DNA from: Candidatus Limnocylindrales bacterium
GTDB lineage: Bacteria; Moduliflexota; Moduliflexia; Moduliflexales; JAUQPW01
Reading direction: 5' to 3'
Length of the DNA stretch: 64,000 bases
Assembly: GCA_035559535.1 (NCBI GenBank)
Contig: DATMBG010000029.1
Coordinates: forward strand, 1-64,000
Shown piece after piece: positions 53,647 to 62,988 of the stretch. Made by a program: the position numbers and the translations under genes. Below the pieces are notes generated by a model, which did not search any database, was not told where the DNA came from, and saw only the letters and a list, made by a program, of their open reading frames with translations. The first letter of the stretch is position 1. The number at the start of each line of letters is the position of its first letter.

Positions 53647-54639
53647 ATGACCTCTGCAACGATCTATAGAGATACTCTGGACTATTTTAATACTTATCCA
53701 GAAACGAAAATCATACCCCTGGATCCGAGACTTAAAGCGGCATTGGATGCCGAGCCATCGGTTTCGTTGCTTTGTCAGCTACCGGTTGCCGAATTTCGTG
53801 CAGCCCGAGAGAAGATGATGCTGGCGAGGCCGCGACTCAATGAACCGGTGGCAAAGGTTGAAAATCGAACGATTCCAGGTCCAGTCGGGGAGATTCCCAT
53901 TCGAATCTATACCCCTCAGGGTCAAGGGCCCTTCCCGGTTGTAATTTTTGCCCATGGAGGAGGTTGGGTCGTTGGCAATCTGGAAACCCATGATGATATC
54001 TGTCGCTCCTTATGTTATCGATCCAGAAGTATGATCCTTGCGGTAGATTACCGAAGGGCTCCTGAGGCCAGATTCCCTATTGCTCTGGAAGAAACTTACG
54101 CCGCCCTGCGATGGGTAGCCGAACATGCTGGTGAAATAGGTGGGGATGCTAAACGACTCGCCGTTGCCGGGGATAGTGCCGGCGGTAATCTGGCTGCTGC
54201 GGTGGCTTTGTACTCGCGGGATCAGGGTGGGCCCAGACTTTCCCTACAGGTTTTGATCTATCCGGTGGTCAACTATGGGTTTGATACGGCATCCTATTAT
54301 CAAAACGCCGAAGGTTATGGCCTCACACGGGATGTGATGATCTACTTCTGGAACAGCTATCTGTCAAGTCCTACAGATGCCGACAATCCCTATGCTTCGC
54401 CACTCCGAGCCAAGGATCTGAGTGGATTACCCCCTGCCCTGATTCTCACGGCCCAATACGATGTACTTAGAGACGAGGGCGAGGCCTATGCCGCTCGTCT
54501 CAAACAAGCTGGTGTGTCTGTCCGTCTCACCCGCTATCTTGAAATGAACCATGGTTTTATCGGACTTGGTGCCGTATTGGAGCAGTCCCGGCGAGGACTT
54601 CAAGAGATCGGTGAGGCCCTACAATCGGCCTTCCGTTGA
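53647..54639 (+). CDS. HSL-family esterase/lipase
   Basis: The 330-residue protein is a hormone-sensitive-lipase-type alpha/beta hydrolase. The oxyanion motif is HGGGWVVGN, the nucleophile is GDSAGGNLAAA, the acid is in QYDVLRDEGEAYA, and the base His is in EMNHGFIGLG. The N-terminal cap (about 1-70) includes PLDPRLKAALD. Such enzymes hydrolyse short-chain esters. AAGAAAGGAG precedes the ATG. The end overlaps the convergent lipoprotein gene by 21 bases. Confidence 0.88.
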   Translation: MTSATIYRDTLDYFNTYPETKIIPLDPRLKAALDAEPSVSLLCQLPVAEFRAAREKMMLARPRLNEPVAKVENRTIPGPVGEIPIRIYTPQGQGPFPVVIFAHGGGWVVGNLETHDDICRSLCYRSRSMILAVDYRRAPEARFPIALEETYAALRWVAEHAGEIGGDAKRLAVAGDSAGGNLAAAVALYSRDQGGPRLSLQVLIYPVVNYGFDTASYYQNAEGYGLTRDVMIYFWNSYLSSPTDADNPYASPLRAKDLSGLPPALILTAQYDVLRDEGEAYAARLKQAGVSVRLTRYLEMNHGFIGLGAVLEQSRRGLQEIGEALQSAFR

Positions 54640-55299
54640 GGGGGACTTTGGGAAAAGAGGGACGCGGAGATGCGGAGACGCGGGGACACGGAGACAAGGA
54701 GGGATCGGACTACCTGGGGGAAGGTCGCTTGTTGTGGCAAGACCACCGAGCGTAATATTTCCTGTGGTACCGGTGGTCGTACCATGCGCCGGAAAACTGC
54801 TTGTAATATCGGTGGTGGTACCACCTGGAATAACCCGATTAACTGTTGCAGTCCCCCCTAGCGTAATGGTACCGGTCGTTCCAGTTGTTGTACCACCGGC
54901 TGGAAAACTACTGGTTATACCCGTCATGGTGCTGTCGGTGGGAACCCCGCCCGTTATCCCTGGAATATTCCCCCCAGGGCTAATACTGGGTATCCCGGTA
55001 GTTGTGTTACCCGGTGTACCTCCGTGGATGATATCTATTGTTGCACTTGCCGGATCGGTGCCTCTGGGTGTTCGAGTTATTATCTTGTCCAGGATAAGAT
55101 CCCCCTTTACACTCGCAATAGTATTTTCTACGGTCCTGTTGCCGGTTGCACTACCGGGACTACTTCTAACTGGGCTTTCCATCACGTTGGGATGACTGTC
55201 TCGTGTGATAATCCCTACTCTTCTCGTATCCTGTGCGATCCCATGGGTACATGCTGTAGGGATTATCAAAGCCAGTATCACAATCCACCATTTCTTCAT
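54619..55299 (-). CDS. Repeat-containing putative lipoprotein
   Basis: The 226-residue protein starts MKKWWIVILALIIPTACTHG, a signal peptide with a lipobox (PTAC), so it is probably a lipoprotein anchored in the envelope. The middle has two copies of a 34-residue Gly/Thr unit, (G/D)ITSSFPA(G/H)GTTTGTTG(T/N)ITLGG. The last 30 residues (PCLRVPASPHLRVPLFPK) are encoded by a GACGCGGAGAC-type genomic repeat and overlap the esterase gene's 3' end. The true C-terminus may therefore have been altered by repeat insertion. No known family. Confidence 0.55.
   Translation of the reverse strand: MKKWWIVILALIIPTACTHGIAQDTRRVGIITRDSHPNVMESPVRSSPGSATGNRTVENTIASVKGDLILDKIITRTPRGTDPASATIDIIHGGTPGNTTTGIPSISPGGNIPGITGGVPTDSTMTGITSSFPAGGTTTGTTGTITLGGTATVNRVIPGGTTTDITSSFPAHGTTTGTTGNITLGGLATTSDLPPGSPIPPCLRVPASPHLRVPLFPKSPSTEGRL
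54655..54706. repeat. GACGCGGAGAC-type tandem repeat
   Basis: Short imperfect direct units (GACGCGGAGAT, GCGGAGACGC, GGGGACACGGAGAC) follow each other. They resemble repeats common in environmental bacterial genomes. A similar unit occurs at 32260-32335. Confidence 0.55.
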
Positions 55300-55701
55300 A
55301 AGAAGGCGATTCTCCCTTTTTAAGTTTGGAATTATAAAGATTTATTCTTTAAGAGGCTCTATCTTATTTCATAATAGCTCCTTATTCAAAAAGGAGCTAC
55401 TTTTTCTTCAGCCAGGGGTTTCCGGTTAAGATTGATTCCAGGGCCTATGTGATTAAATCTTCTGGCAGAGGGATTCGGCTGATTCTTGAGTTTACCTGTC
55501 AGGGCTTTAAATTGGCCCTTACATGGGATGTTTGAATTCCAGAATAAATTTTGTTTGAGTCGGGTCTGAGAGAATGAAAGGACCTTTCTCCTAAAAACAG
55601 GAATATAAAAGTCACTGTACCACCCCGTAAAAGTCATTTCTTACCTTTTGGTTTGAAAATATTCCCTATAGGAATCATCTTTATCGATAAGGGGAAGAAT
55701 T
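55300..55701. other. Intergenic region between lipoprotein and Uma2 pseudogene, 402 bp
   Basis: A short stem TAGCTCC/GGAGCTA with a trailing CTTTTT lies at 55375-55405. The remainder holds no recognisable gene. Confidence 0.45.
55375..55405 (+). terminator. Terminator-like hairpin
   Basis: TAGCTCC (55375-55381) pairs with GGAGCTA (55393-55399), followed by CTTTTT. No forward gene ends nearby, so its target transcript is unclear. Confidence 0.4.
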
Positions 55702-56262
55702 ATGCCCATGAATCATTCAGTTACACAAGTAATTATGCAGAAGACTTGCTCAGGATGCCGGATGATGGGTTTCGCTATGAGCTAGTCAGGGGAGAACTCA
55801 TAAAAATAGTACCGCCGGGAGGCGAACGCGGAAGCGTTGTCATGAATATTGGGAGTGCTTTCCATCAATTTGTGAAAACGAATAACCTGAAGATAGTTTA
55901 TGCAGCAGAAACAGGCTTTCAGTTAGAGCGTAATCCTGATACCGTTCAAGTGCCAGATACCGCTTTTATTTGTCGAGAACGTGCGGAAAAGATAGGAAGA
56001 GTTACGGGATATATACCAGGAGATCCTGATCTAGCTATAGAAATTATTTTTCCTAGTGACACTTATAGCGGAAGTCGAAGATAAAGTCTTTAAGTGGCTG
56101 GATAGGGGCACACGAATGGTTATTGTAGTCAATCCTCGCAAGCAAGCAGTCAAGATCTATCGCTCACGAACTGATATTCTTGTGCTAACCGAAAATGACA
56201 TCCTTGACAGCGGTGATGGAGTACCGGGATGGACGATACCGGTAAGGGAAATATTTGCATAA
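55702..56262 (+). pseudogene. Uma2-family endonuclease-like gene with two frameshifts
   Basis: The reading starts MPMNHSVTQVI in one frame from 55702, with AGGGGAAG upstream. It continues as AEDLLRMPDDGFRYELVRGELIKI in the next frame after a one-base loss near 55735. It passes VPDTAFICRER and GDPDLAIEIIFPSDTYS. It then needs a one-base correction at the GG at 56070-56071 to reach EVEDKVFKWLDRGTRMVIVVNPRKQAV and a normal DSGDGVPGWTIPVREIF end. The whole matches the Uma2 (DUF820) PD-(D/E)XK-like family in order. Two indels in one short gene favour decay, though assembly errors are possible. The second half could be translated alone from an internal start at 56056. Confidence 0.8.
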
Positions 56263-56345
56263 CAACCTGGCTTATGAAAGTAACTCCTCACTTGAGCCAG
56301 CTGGAGGCTCCTCTACGTTATTTTGAAACGTTTTTAAAATAACTC

Positions 56346-56954
56346 TTGAAGTTAGCTATGAGAAAGATAAAAACTTTTATTTTTAAGCAACTGTGTAACG
56401 GAAAAATAAGCTGTAATCCAGAGGTTTTAGAAGCGGTTTTGGAAATTGCCGTAGAGATAGCGCGGGAAGGAAGGGAAGGTAGAAGAATTGGGACTATCTT
56501 TACCGTAGGAGATGAAAAAGAAGTCTTGGCCCGATCCAGGACTTTGATTCTGGATCCTCTTTTGGGGCATCCCAATGAAGTCAAAAGAGTAGATAATCCG
56601 GACATGCGTGAAACAATTAAAGAGCTGGCGCAACTGGATGGAGGATTTGTCATATCGGGAGATGGCGTGGTTTTATCGGCAACCCGATATTTTAACGCAA
56701 CTTCTACAGGACTGGATCTTCCTTTAGGTTTGGGAGGTCGGCATGTTGCAGCAGCTTCGATCTCTAAAGAAACCAAAGCTATTGCCATTGCGGTTTCAGA
56801 AAGTTCTGTGGTTCGAATCTTTAAAAATGGAAGCCTTGTTGCGGAAATTCTTCCTGAACTCTGGTTACTCAGTAAGTATGATATTCACTTAAAACCTCCC
56901 TATACGGAAAAAACCGTTCAAGGTATGGCCATTATCACTAAAGAAGAGGCCTGA
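56346..56954 (+). CDS. DacZ-like diadenylate cyclase domain protein
   Basis: The roughly 200-residue protein consists of a small N-terminal helical region and a DAC domain, which makes the second messenger c-di-AMP from ATP. The domain is recognisable from LDGGFVISGDGVVLSATRY and GLGGRHVAAASIS, followed by AIAIAVSESSVVRIFKNGSLVAEI. In DisA/CdaA the motifs are DGA and GTRHRxA. The GLGxRHxAAA form resembles the archaeal DacZ type. The start could be the TTG at 56346 or the ATG at 56358; neither has a clear ribosome-binding site. A role in osmotic or potassium balance is usual for c-di-AMP. Confidence 0.75.
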   Translation: MKLAMRKIKTFIFKQLCNGKISCNPEVLEAVLEIAVEIAREGREGRRIGTIFTVGDEKEVLARSRTLILDPLLGHPNEVKRVDNPDMRETIKELAQLDGGFVISGDGVVLSATRYFNATSTGLDLPLGLGGRHVAAASISKETKAIAIAVSESSVVRIFKNGSLVAEILPELWLLSKYDIHLKPPYTEKTVQGMAIITKEEA

Positions 56955-57057
56955 TTTTTCCTGTTTTCTTCTATTTTATTGAAAAGGATAAGGTTAGCCC
57001 AAATAGCAGCTCTTACGGTTTATGTGGTGTTTCAATCACTCTAAAGAGAGTCTAAGG

Positions 57058-57918
57058 TCATACCGTTGGCCCATCCCCGGCAATGGTCGTTCGGTGCATA
57101 ATTCTTCGATACTTTCGCCCGTCCCAGGGTCGACCTCGGTGCAGGCAACAACGGTTATCCCACATGACGAGATCTTTGGGTCGCCAGGTGTGAGTATAAA
57201 CAAATTGGGGTTGGGTGGACCACTCCAGGAGTTCTTTCAACAGAGCCCGCCCTTTCTCCACTGGCCAACCTACAATATGTGAAGCATGGGAGCCGATGAA
57301 GAGGGCTTTTTTACCTGTCTCCGGAAGCGTACGCACCAGGATCTGGGGGACCGGAGGGAGTTCGTCTCTGAGAGCCTGGGTTATCAAATGGGGAGCAACC
57401 TGACCCCGTGAATAGCTATAATCGTGTATGGCTATGAGACCCTCCAACAGGGCCTTTTTCTCATCGGGTAAGGCTTCGTAGGCCGCCCGGGTGCTGGCGT
57501 ACTCTGTTTCGCCTCCCTGGGGTGGAACTTCCCGACCTGAGAGTATGGAAGCCTTAGCGGGTATTCTTTTGAACGAACTATCTGAATGCCAGAGCATATT
57601 ACCGGAGAGATAAATCATCTGATCGGAATTTGGTGGTATGATTTCACCTTTCTCATTTACGTTGGAGAGGACAATGACCGGACCCCCTCCCCCGCTATAA
57701 GGATTGCTTTTGACACTGGACTCGAGAGGTCCGAATCGTCGACTGAAAGCAATCTGTTGCTCATCGTTAAGGTCTTGATCTCGAAAGACCAATACGGAGT
57801 ATTCATAAAAGGCATCTTGTATTTGTTTAAAAATATCCTCCTCCAAAGGCTTTCGGAGATCAATTCCAAGAATCTCTGCGGCAAAACAACTGCCCAGTTT
57901 GTTAAGAATGATACCCAT
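57058..57918 (-). CDS. TauD/TfdA-family Fe(II)/2-oxoglutarate dioxygenase
   Basis: The 286-residue protein matches the TauD family of non-haem iron dioxygenases, which use 2-oxoglutarate and oxygen to hydroxylate or cleave substrates. The metal triad is visible as MLWHSDSSF (His and Asp) and a distal His in RRIMHRTTIAG. The 2-oxoglutarate-binding Arg follows in MHR. The N-terminus LGSCFAAEILGIDLRKPLEEDI and the RFGPLESS region fit. The substrate is unknown; relatives include taurine, alkylsulfate and 2,4-D dioxygenases. It is next to a thioesterase gene on the same strand, 61 bases away. Confidence 0.87.
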   Translation of the reverse strand: MGIILNKLGSCFAAEILGIDLRKPLEEDIFKQIQDAFYEYSVLVFRDQDLNDEQQIAFSRRFGPLESSVKSNPYSGGGGPVIVLSNVNEKGEIIPPNSDQMIYLSGNMLWHSDSSFKRIPAKASILSGREVPPQGGETEYASTRAAYEALPDEKKALLEGLIAIHDYSYSRGQVAPHLITQALRDELPPVPQILVRTLPETGKKALFIGSHASHIVGWPVEKGRALLKELLEWSTQPQFVYTHTWRPKDLVMWDNRCCLHRGRPWDGRKYRRIMHRTTIAGDGPTV

Positions 57919-57979
57919 GATAGCTTCCTCCTCAGGTTAATGTCGTAAAGGAAAAATTCCCCATAAAGTAAAATTATTT

Positions 57980-58531
57980 TTAACGTCGCAATAAGAGACA
58001 GGTGGTAGTACCATGTGCATAGAGTTTACCGTTGGAATCCGTCAGGCGCCCTTCGGCAGTGGCCGTTGTCGTACCCAGATGAATCACCATTCCTTCACAG
58101 CGGATGAGTCCGGTGGTTGCAGTCAGTGGGCGCACATAATTAATCTTAATTTCTAACGTGGTAGATCCTACCCCAACCGGTAACCGGGAATATATCGCGG
58201 ATGCCATGGCGGAATCCAGCAAGGTGGCTGCAAAACCTCCGTGTACATTACCAACGGGATTATAGTGGTACTCGGCAGGTTCGGCTTCAAAAACAACCCT
58301 TCCTTCGCTTACTTCCACCAGTCGTCCATTCATTAAAGAGAGGATGGGGGCTGCCGGTAGTTCACCATCTTTTATCCTTTTTAAGTGTTCAAGACCTCCC
58401 AAACTACGTCCAATTTCTGCGGTTATGAGTGGATCTTGCCAGGTAAAGGTTTGTTGTCGCGTAGGATAATTCATAAGTCTTTCTTGGCTCATCAGGTATC
58501 CATTCCCAATCTTCTCCACTTTTCTATCCAA
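57980..58531 (-). CDS. PaaI-type hotdog thioesterase
   Basis: The 183-residue protein contains a hotdog fold: GNVHGGFAATLLDSAMASAIYSRL (family HGG...D motif), LEIKINYVRPL and GMVIHLGTTTATAEGRL. PaaI-type enzymes hydrolyse acyl-CoA esters, often aromatic or degradation intermediates. The N-terminal 60 residues contain a long helix-rich extension with LGGLEHLKRIKDGELPAAPI, more than the usual PaaI length of about 140. The start at 58531 has no strong ribosome-binding site; an internal ATG (MSQERLM) is possible. Confidence 0.83.
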   Translation of the reverse strand: MDRKVEKIGNGYLMSQERLMNYPTRQQTFTWQDPLITAEIGRSLGGLEHLKRIKDGELPAAPILSLMNGRLVEVSEGRVVFEAEPAEYHYNPVGNVHGGFAATLLDSAMASAIYSRLPVGVGSTTLEIKINYVRPLTATTGLIRCEGMVIHLGTTTATAEGRLTDSNGKLYAHGTTTCLLLRR

Positions 58532-58595
58532 AATCAGAAAAACTCTGGACTCCTTTTTGGAGAGGGTTTCTTGATCAGAAACCCTCTAGAAACTT

Positions 58596-60245
58596 CTAAT
58601 GTGTTGGATCATTGGGGAGAAATTGAGGAGGTTTGCGATATTTGGTTGCCTGCTCAAAGGCATATGCGATTTTGATGAGGGTAGGTTCACTCCAGGCCCC
58701 ACCCATGAAGGAAATACCTACAGGAACACCAAAAATATAGCCAGCAGGTACCGAAATATGGGGATATCCTGCTACGGCTGCAACGGAGGGAGCCCAATGT
58801 AGCGTTGCCCAGGGTGGTATCAGGTGATCTCCCAGAACCAGGTCAATGGGCATAACAGGCCCCAGCGTAGGTGCCACAATCACATCCACATTGTATTTTT
58901 TCAAGGTGGCGTCCAACCCCTCATCGGCAGCCAGTCGATGACATTCTTTAACGGCTTCCTGATAGGCCGGGTCTGTTAAGGGTCCTCCTTTCTCCTCGGC
59001 GAGTTTAAAAAATTCCTGTTCAAAATAAGGCATCTCCTTGTCTTTGTTTCTTTCATTGAAGTCAATGAGGTCCTTCAGCGTCTGGGGACCCGTGGACGAA
59101 CGTTCCTGGAGATACTTGGCCAGATCGGCCTTTAATTCATATAAAAATATGGTTACTTCACATCCACCGAATTTTCCTGCCGTTTCGATGTTAGCTGGAT
59201 CTACAATAATAGCTCCCTGTTTTTTCATCACTTCAAGGCTTTGGTTGATGAGAGCATCAACTTTTTCGTGATAGCCAAAATAGTTTCGAGCCACCCCAAT
59301 TCGAGCTCCCTTCAAGCCGTTGGGATCCAGGAATTGGGTATAGTCTGTGTAGGATTTTCCCTTAGAGGCTTCGGTTACAGGATCCCGGGGATCCACGCCG
59401 GTCAGTGCTCCAAGAACAATTGCTGCGTCGGCTACGGTTCGTGTCATAGGCCCGACGACATCCTGACTGTGGGCCCCAGGGATAACCCCAGATCGACCAA
59501 CCAGACCCATGGTCGGTTTGATTCCCACAATGGAGTTTGCAGAGGCCGGACAAACAATCGATCCATCCGTTTCAGTTCCAATGGCTGCCGCGACCAGATT
59601 TGCTGCTACAGCCGCTCCGGATCCTGAACTGGAGCCACAAGGATTTCGGGTCAAAATATAGGGATTCTTGGTTTGACCCCCCCGGGCACTCCAGCCACTT
59701 GAAGCCCGGGTTGATCGAAAATAGGCCCACTCACTCATGTTGGCTTTCCCTAATATAATGGCTCCCGCTTCACGGAGTTTTTGGGCAACATAGGAGTCCT
59801 GCTTTACAGGAATATCGACCAGTGCATAGGAACCCGCTGTAGTATGCAATTTGTCGGCCGTTTCGATGTTGTCTTTGAGAAGTATGGGAATTCCATGTAA
59901 CGGACCACGAACTTTACCCTCACGACGCTCCTGGTCCAGTTGATCCGCTATGGCCAAAGCATCGGGATTAACCTCTATAACTGAACGGAGGCGGGGTCCA
60001 TTTTGATCGATCTCCTCAATACGCTTTAGATACATTTCAACGATGGAACGGGCGGTATATTTACCCGTCTTCATTCCTTCCTGTAACTGAGCAATGGTCA
60101 CTTCTTCCAGTTCAAAGGCTTGAGGGACTGGGGAGAAGAAAATGACAAAAACAAGTCCCATTACAATTCCTGAGAGAGGACAGGATAGCAAATCCCCAGG
60201 TCTGATTCTAAGATAATAAAACCACCTTTTAGTATTATAACTCAT
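58596..60245 (-). CDS. Amidase-signature enzyme with export signal
   Basis: The 549-residue protein belongs to the amidase signature family (Ser-Ser-Lys triad). The Lys is in ILLKDNIETA. The Ser pair is in GSSSGSGAAVAANL and TETDGSIVCPAS. IVGIKPTMGLVGRSGVIP continues the core. The N-terminus (MSYNTKRWFYYLRIRPGD, hydrophobic GIVMGLVFVIFF, then FSPVPQAFE) looks like a signal peptide, so it may act in the periplasm. AAGGAGGG before the ATG at 60245 selects it over the in-frame start at 60287. Substrate unknown; related enzymes cleave peptide or aliphatic amides. Confidence 0.87.
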   Translation of the reverse strand: MSYNTKRWFYYLRIRPGDLLSCPLSGIVMGLVFVIFFSPVPQAFELEEVTIAQLQEGMKTGKYTARSIVEMYLKRIEEIDQNGPRLRSVIEVNPDALAIADQLDQERREGKVRGPLHGIPILLKDNIETADKLHTTAGSYALVDIPVKQDSYVAQKLREAGAIILGKANMSEWAYFRSTRASSGWSARGGQTKNPYILTRNPCGSSSGSGAAVAANLVAAAIGTETDGSIVCPASANSIVGIKPTMGLVGRSGVIPGAHSQDVVGPMTRTVADAAIVLGALTGVDPRDPVTEASKGKSYTDYTQFLDPNGLKGARIGVARNYFGYHEKVDALINQSLEVMKKQGAIIVDPANIETAGKFGGCEVTIFLYELKADLAKYLQERSSTGPQTLKDLIDFNERNKDKEMPYFEQEFFKLAEEKGGPLTDPAYQEAVKECHRLAADEGLDATLKKYNVDVIVAPTLGPVMPIDLVLGDHLIPPWATLHWAPSVAAVAGYPHISVPAGYIFGVPVGISFMGGAWSEPTLIKIAYAFEQATKYRKPPQFLPNDPTH

Positions 60246-60613
60246 ACTTTCCCTCCTTCTGTCTGAAAAGTTTTCTAAAACAAGCATCCTCCCTTTCCTC
60301 TTTGTTCCAGGCTATTTGGGAGAAGTCCAGAGAACTCAGCCCGTTTGCAGTACTTACTGAGCCGGTCAAGGAGGCTGTGGACGGGGAGGTAGGGCGAAAA
60401 TGCCATCTCATGGATTGTTTACCTATACGAGATAGTATTTCACTTTACGCTCGTTGGGTCTGCTCCCTTACGATGGTAGCTCAGGTCCGGGCCATAATCA
60501 TAAGTTAATTACTCACTGTAAATCTCTTTTTTACTCTACCCATCCTCCCTTGTCAAGGGAAAAGGTTCTTGTAGTAACTGTAACCATTTAGTAGGGGTCA
60601 CTTTTTCTGTCTG

Positions 60614-60650
60614 AACACCCCCCTGGCCCCCTCCAGGGGGGTGTTTCTTT
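60614..60650 (+). terminator. Strong terminator-type hairpin
   Basis: AACACCCCCCTGG pairs perfectly with CCAGGGGGGTGTT around a six-base loop (60614-60645), and TCTTTTTCT follows on the plus strand. No plus-strand gene precedes it. On the minus strand it lies downstream of comM and may end that transcript, although the T-run is on the other side. Confidence 0.5.
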
Positions 60651-60661
60651 TTCTACCTAAA

Positions 60662-60703
60662 GTCAAACGAGACGTTTAACCTACTAAATTGATACGGATA
60701 CTC
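60662..60703 (+). repeat. Dispersed 42-bp repeat, fullest copy
   Basis: The unit reads GTCAAACGAGACGTTTAACC followed by TACTAAATTGATACGGATAC and TC. Related copies or fragments occur at 11200-11224 (reverse), 22437-22486, 53248-53264 (reverse) and 62651-62672 (reverse). All lie between genes. Confidence 0.75.
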
Positions 60704-60917
60704 CTCGAGATGATGGATCAAAAATTGTAGTTCTTCATGGGATATGGTATCTATATATGTATGAGTTTCTTTATCGTATAACTCTATCATAACCGTATTT
60801 CCTTTCTCTACTCTATTTCTTGAACCTGCCCAAAAGCAGGACGAAATGGTATTTTACTCTACAACAGGGATAAGGAACCCGGGTTTTCTGCTTCTGTTTG
60901 GGTCTTTGAGATAGTTT

Positions 60918-62453
60918 CTAAGTTACCCATAATTCCCTATCCAGACTTCGATATTGGATGGCTTCCGAGATATGTTCTGCTCTTATCTCCTCACACCCTT
61001 CCAGGTCTGCAATCGTTCGGGATACTTTTAAAATCCGACTATAAGCTCGGGCGCTTAATCCCAGTTTTGTAATCGCACTTTCCAACAACCGATTGGGGGC
61101 ATCCCCAATCTGGCAGTACTTTTTAAGGTGTTGGGTGGTCATATGGGCATTGCAGTAGATTTTGTCTTTCTTGTATCGGGTCTGTTGAATCTGTCGGGCC
61201 CTTTTAACGCGCTCTTTGATCACTTCAGAGGTTTCCCCGGAGCTCTGGGAGGCCAATTCTTTATATTTGACGGTGGGGACTTCAATATGGATATCGATTC
61301 GATCCAATAGAGGGCCTGAGATCTTAGACATGTAGCGTTGGATCAGGGTTGGGGTACAGGAACATTCCCTGGCAGGGTCCGTATAAAATCCACAGGGACA
61401 GGGATTCATGGAGGCCGCCAGCATGAAGCGGGAGGGATAGGTAATGGAGATGGCAGCTCGAGAAATAGTCACCAGACCGTCTTCAAGGGGTTGTCGGAGT
61501 ACTTCCAAAACATTTCGTTTAAATTCTGGGAGCTCATCCAGAAAAAGAACTCCATTGTGGGCCAGGGAGATCTCGCCAGGACGGGGAGGAACGCTCCCTC
61601 CAACCAGAGCTACATCGGAAATGGAGTGGTGAGGGCTCCGGAAAGGCCGGGTCGCGATAAGGGCCTTTTTATCCGGCAACAGACCGGCTACACTATGAAT
61701 CTTAGTGGTTTCCAGAGCCTCTTCGAAATTCAAGGGGGGTAGAATCGTGGGAATTCTCTTGGCTAGCATCGTTTTCCCTGAGCCCGGAGGACCTATCATC
61801 AAGATATTATGCCCCCCTGCAGCAGCCACTTCTAAGGCTCGCTTGGCATGTTCCTGGCCTTTAACGTCGGAAAAATCCAGTTCATAACGGGAAGATTCCT
61901 GAAATACTTTATCCAGATCTACCTTGAGCGGCTCTATAAGGAGTTGACCGTTGATAAACTGGAGGGTCTGGGCTAAAGTTTTTACCGGATAGACCTGAAT
62001 ACCTTCAACAACAGCGGCTTCACTTGCGTTTGCTTCGGGCAAAAGAATACCACCCAGTCTTTTGTCCCTTGCAGCTAAAGTCATGGGAAGGATTCCCGGA
62101 ACAGGTCTCAAACTTCCATCCAGGGAAAGTTCTCCTACCAGGAGAAGATCTTTTAACTTGTCAGGATTAACAAATCCCATGCAGCTTAACAATCCTATGG
62201 CAATGGGTAAGTCAAAGGCAGACCCCTCTTTCCGAATATCTGCCGGAGCCAGATTGACAATGATCCGATTGACCGGAAAAGCAAATCCACAGTTCGTGAT
62301 GGCCGCTTTAACCCGTTCCCGACTTTCCCGAACAGCTCCGTCAGGTAATCCTACAATGGTAAAGCTTGCCAATCCCAGGCTTAAATCAACTTCTACTTCC
62401 ACCAGATATCCATCGATTCCCATAACGGCACTGCTCAAAACCTTAGACAGCAT
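60918..62453 (-). CDS. comM: ComM/YifB-like AAA+ ATPase
   Basis: The 511-residue protein is the Mg-chelatase-like ATPase ComM, a hexameric helicase that drives branch migration in natural transformation. Walker A is GPPGSGKTM and Walker B is [11 protein letters not shown]. The zinc-like [15 protein letters not shown] motif is present. The N-terminal Lon-protease-like domain (about 1-170) begins [16 protein letters not shown]. The length is normal. It is a housekeeping gene with no linked competence genes here. Confidence 0.92.
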   Translation of the reverse strand: MLSKVLSSAVMGIDGYLVEVEVDLSLGLASFTIVGLPDGAVRESRERVKAAITNCGFAFPVNRIIVNLAPADIRKEGSAFDLPIAIGLLSCMGFVNPDKLKDLLLVGELSLDGSLRPVPGILPMTLAARDKRLGGILLPEANASEAAVVEGIQVYPVKTLAQTLQFINGQLLIEPLKVDLDKVFQESSRYELDFSDVKGQEHAKRALEVAAAGGHNILMIGPPGSGKTMLAKRIPTILPPLNFEEALETTKIHSVAGLLPDKKALIATRPFRSPHHSISDVALVGGSVPPRPGEISLAHNGVLFLDELPEFKRNVLEVLRQPLEDGLVTISRAAISITYPSRFMLAASMNPCPCGFYTDPARECSCTPTLIQRYMSKISGPLLDRIDIHIEVPTVKYKELASQSSGETSEVIKERVKRARQIQQTRYKKDKIYCNAHMTTQHLKKYCQIGDAPNRLLESAITKLGLSARAYSRILKVSRTIADLEGCEEIRAEHISEAIQYRSLDRELWVT

Positions 62454-62952
62454 AAGTCTCCCCCCAAATAAAAAGGATTTATTTAAAAGTCGATTACCCT
62501 CGGCAAGTCATCCGGTATAACCAGGAAACTTTTCCCTACAAGCTCGTCCTGAACCTTGAGCTTATCGAATCGTTTCACGGAAAAATTAATCCTCAACTTT
62601 ACCATCTTCTAAAAATTTGGGTTATAGGTCAAGTTCTTTTATACAAAAAGGTATCCGTATCAATTTAGTAGGTGGAAAAAGAACCCTCCCTCATCCTCCC
62701 TCCCCTCCCTTATCTTTACCCACATTTTTCGATTTGGGAGGATGGGCTCAAAACGGTTAGTAGGTCAACCATCCCGGTTGACCCACCTTGCAAAAAGAGG
62801 AATCTTTCCCTCACGAAGGAGATTCAATGCATTTCGCTACTCAAGGGCCACTTAAAAGTTAAGCCAAACTAAGTAAACAAAGTAATAATTCCATAGAGTT
62901 TCTTACCCGATATGCAATTTTTCCCGGTGAAAGGGACAGGGAATTAAAAAAC

Positions 62953-62982
62953 TTGACAAATTTATAAAAACAGAATTATAAA
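62953..62982 (+). promoter_or_regulatory. Sigma-70 promoter of the cytochrome gene
   Basis: TTGACA (62953-62958) and TATAAA (62977-62982) are separated by 18 bases, in AT-rich sequence. The gene starts 126 bases further. Confidence 0.7.
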
Positions 62983-62988
62983 GTAAAC

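Larger units (their letters stand above)
60246..60917. other. Intergenic region between amidase and comM, 672 bp
   Basis: It contains a strong terminator hairpin at 60614-60645 and a nearly complete copy of a dispersed repeat at 60662-60703. Small frames in 60302-60508 have no recognisable content. Confidence 0.55.

Noticed and set aside
60302-60508. 68-codon plus-strand frame upstream of the amidase
   Set aside because: No recognisable protein character and no ribosome-binding site.
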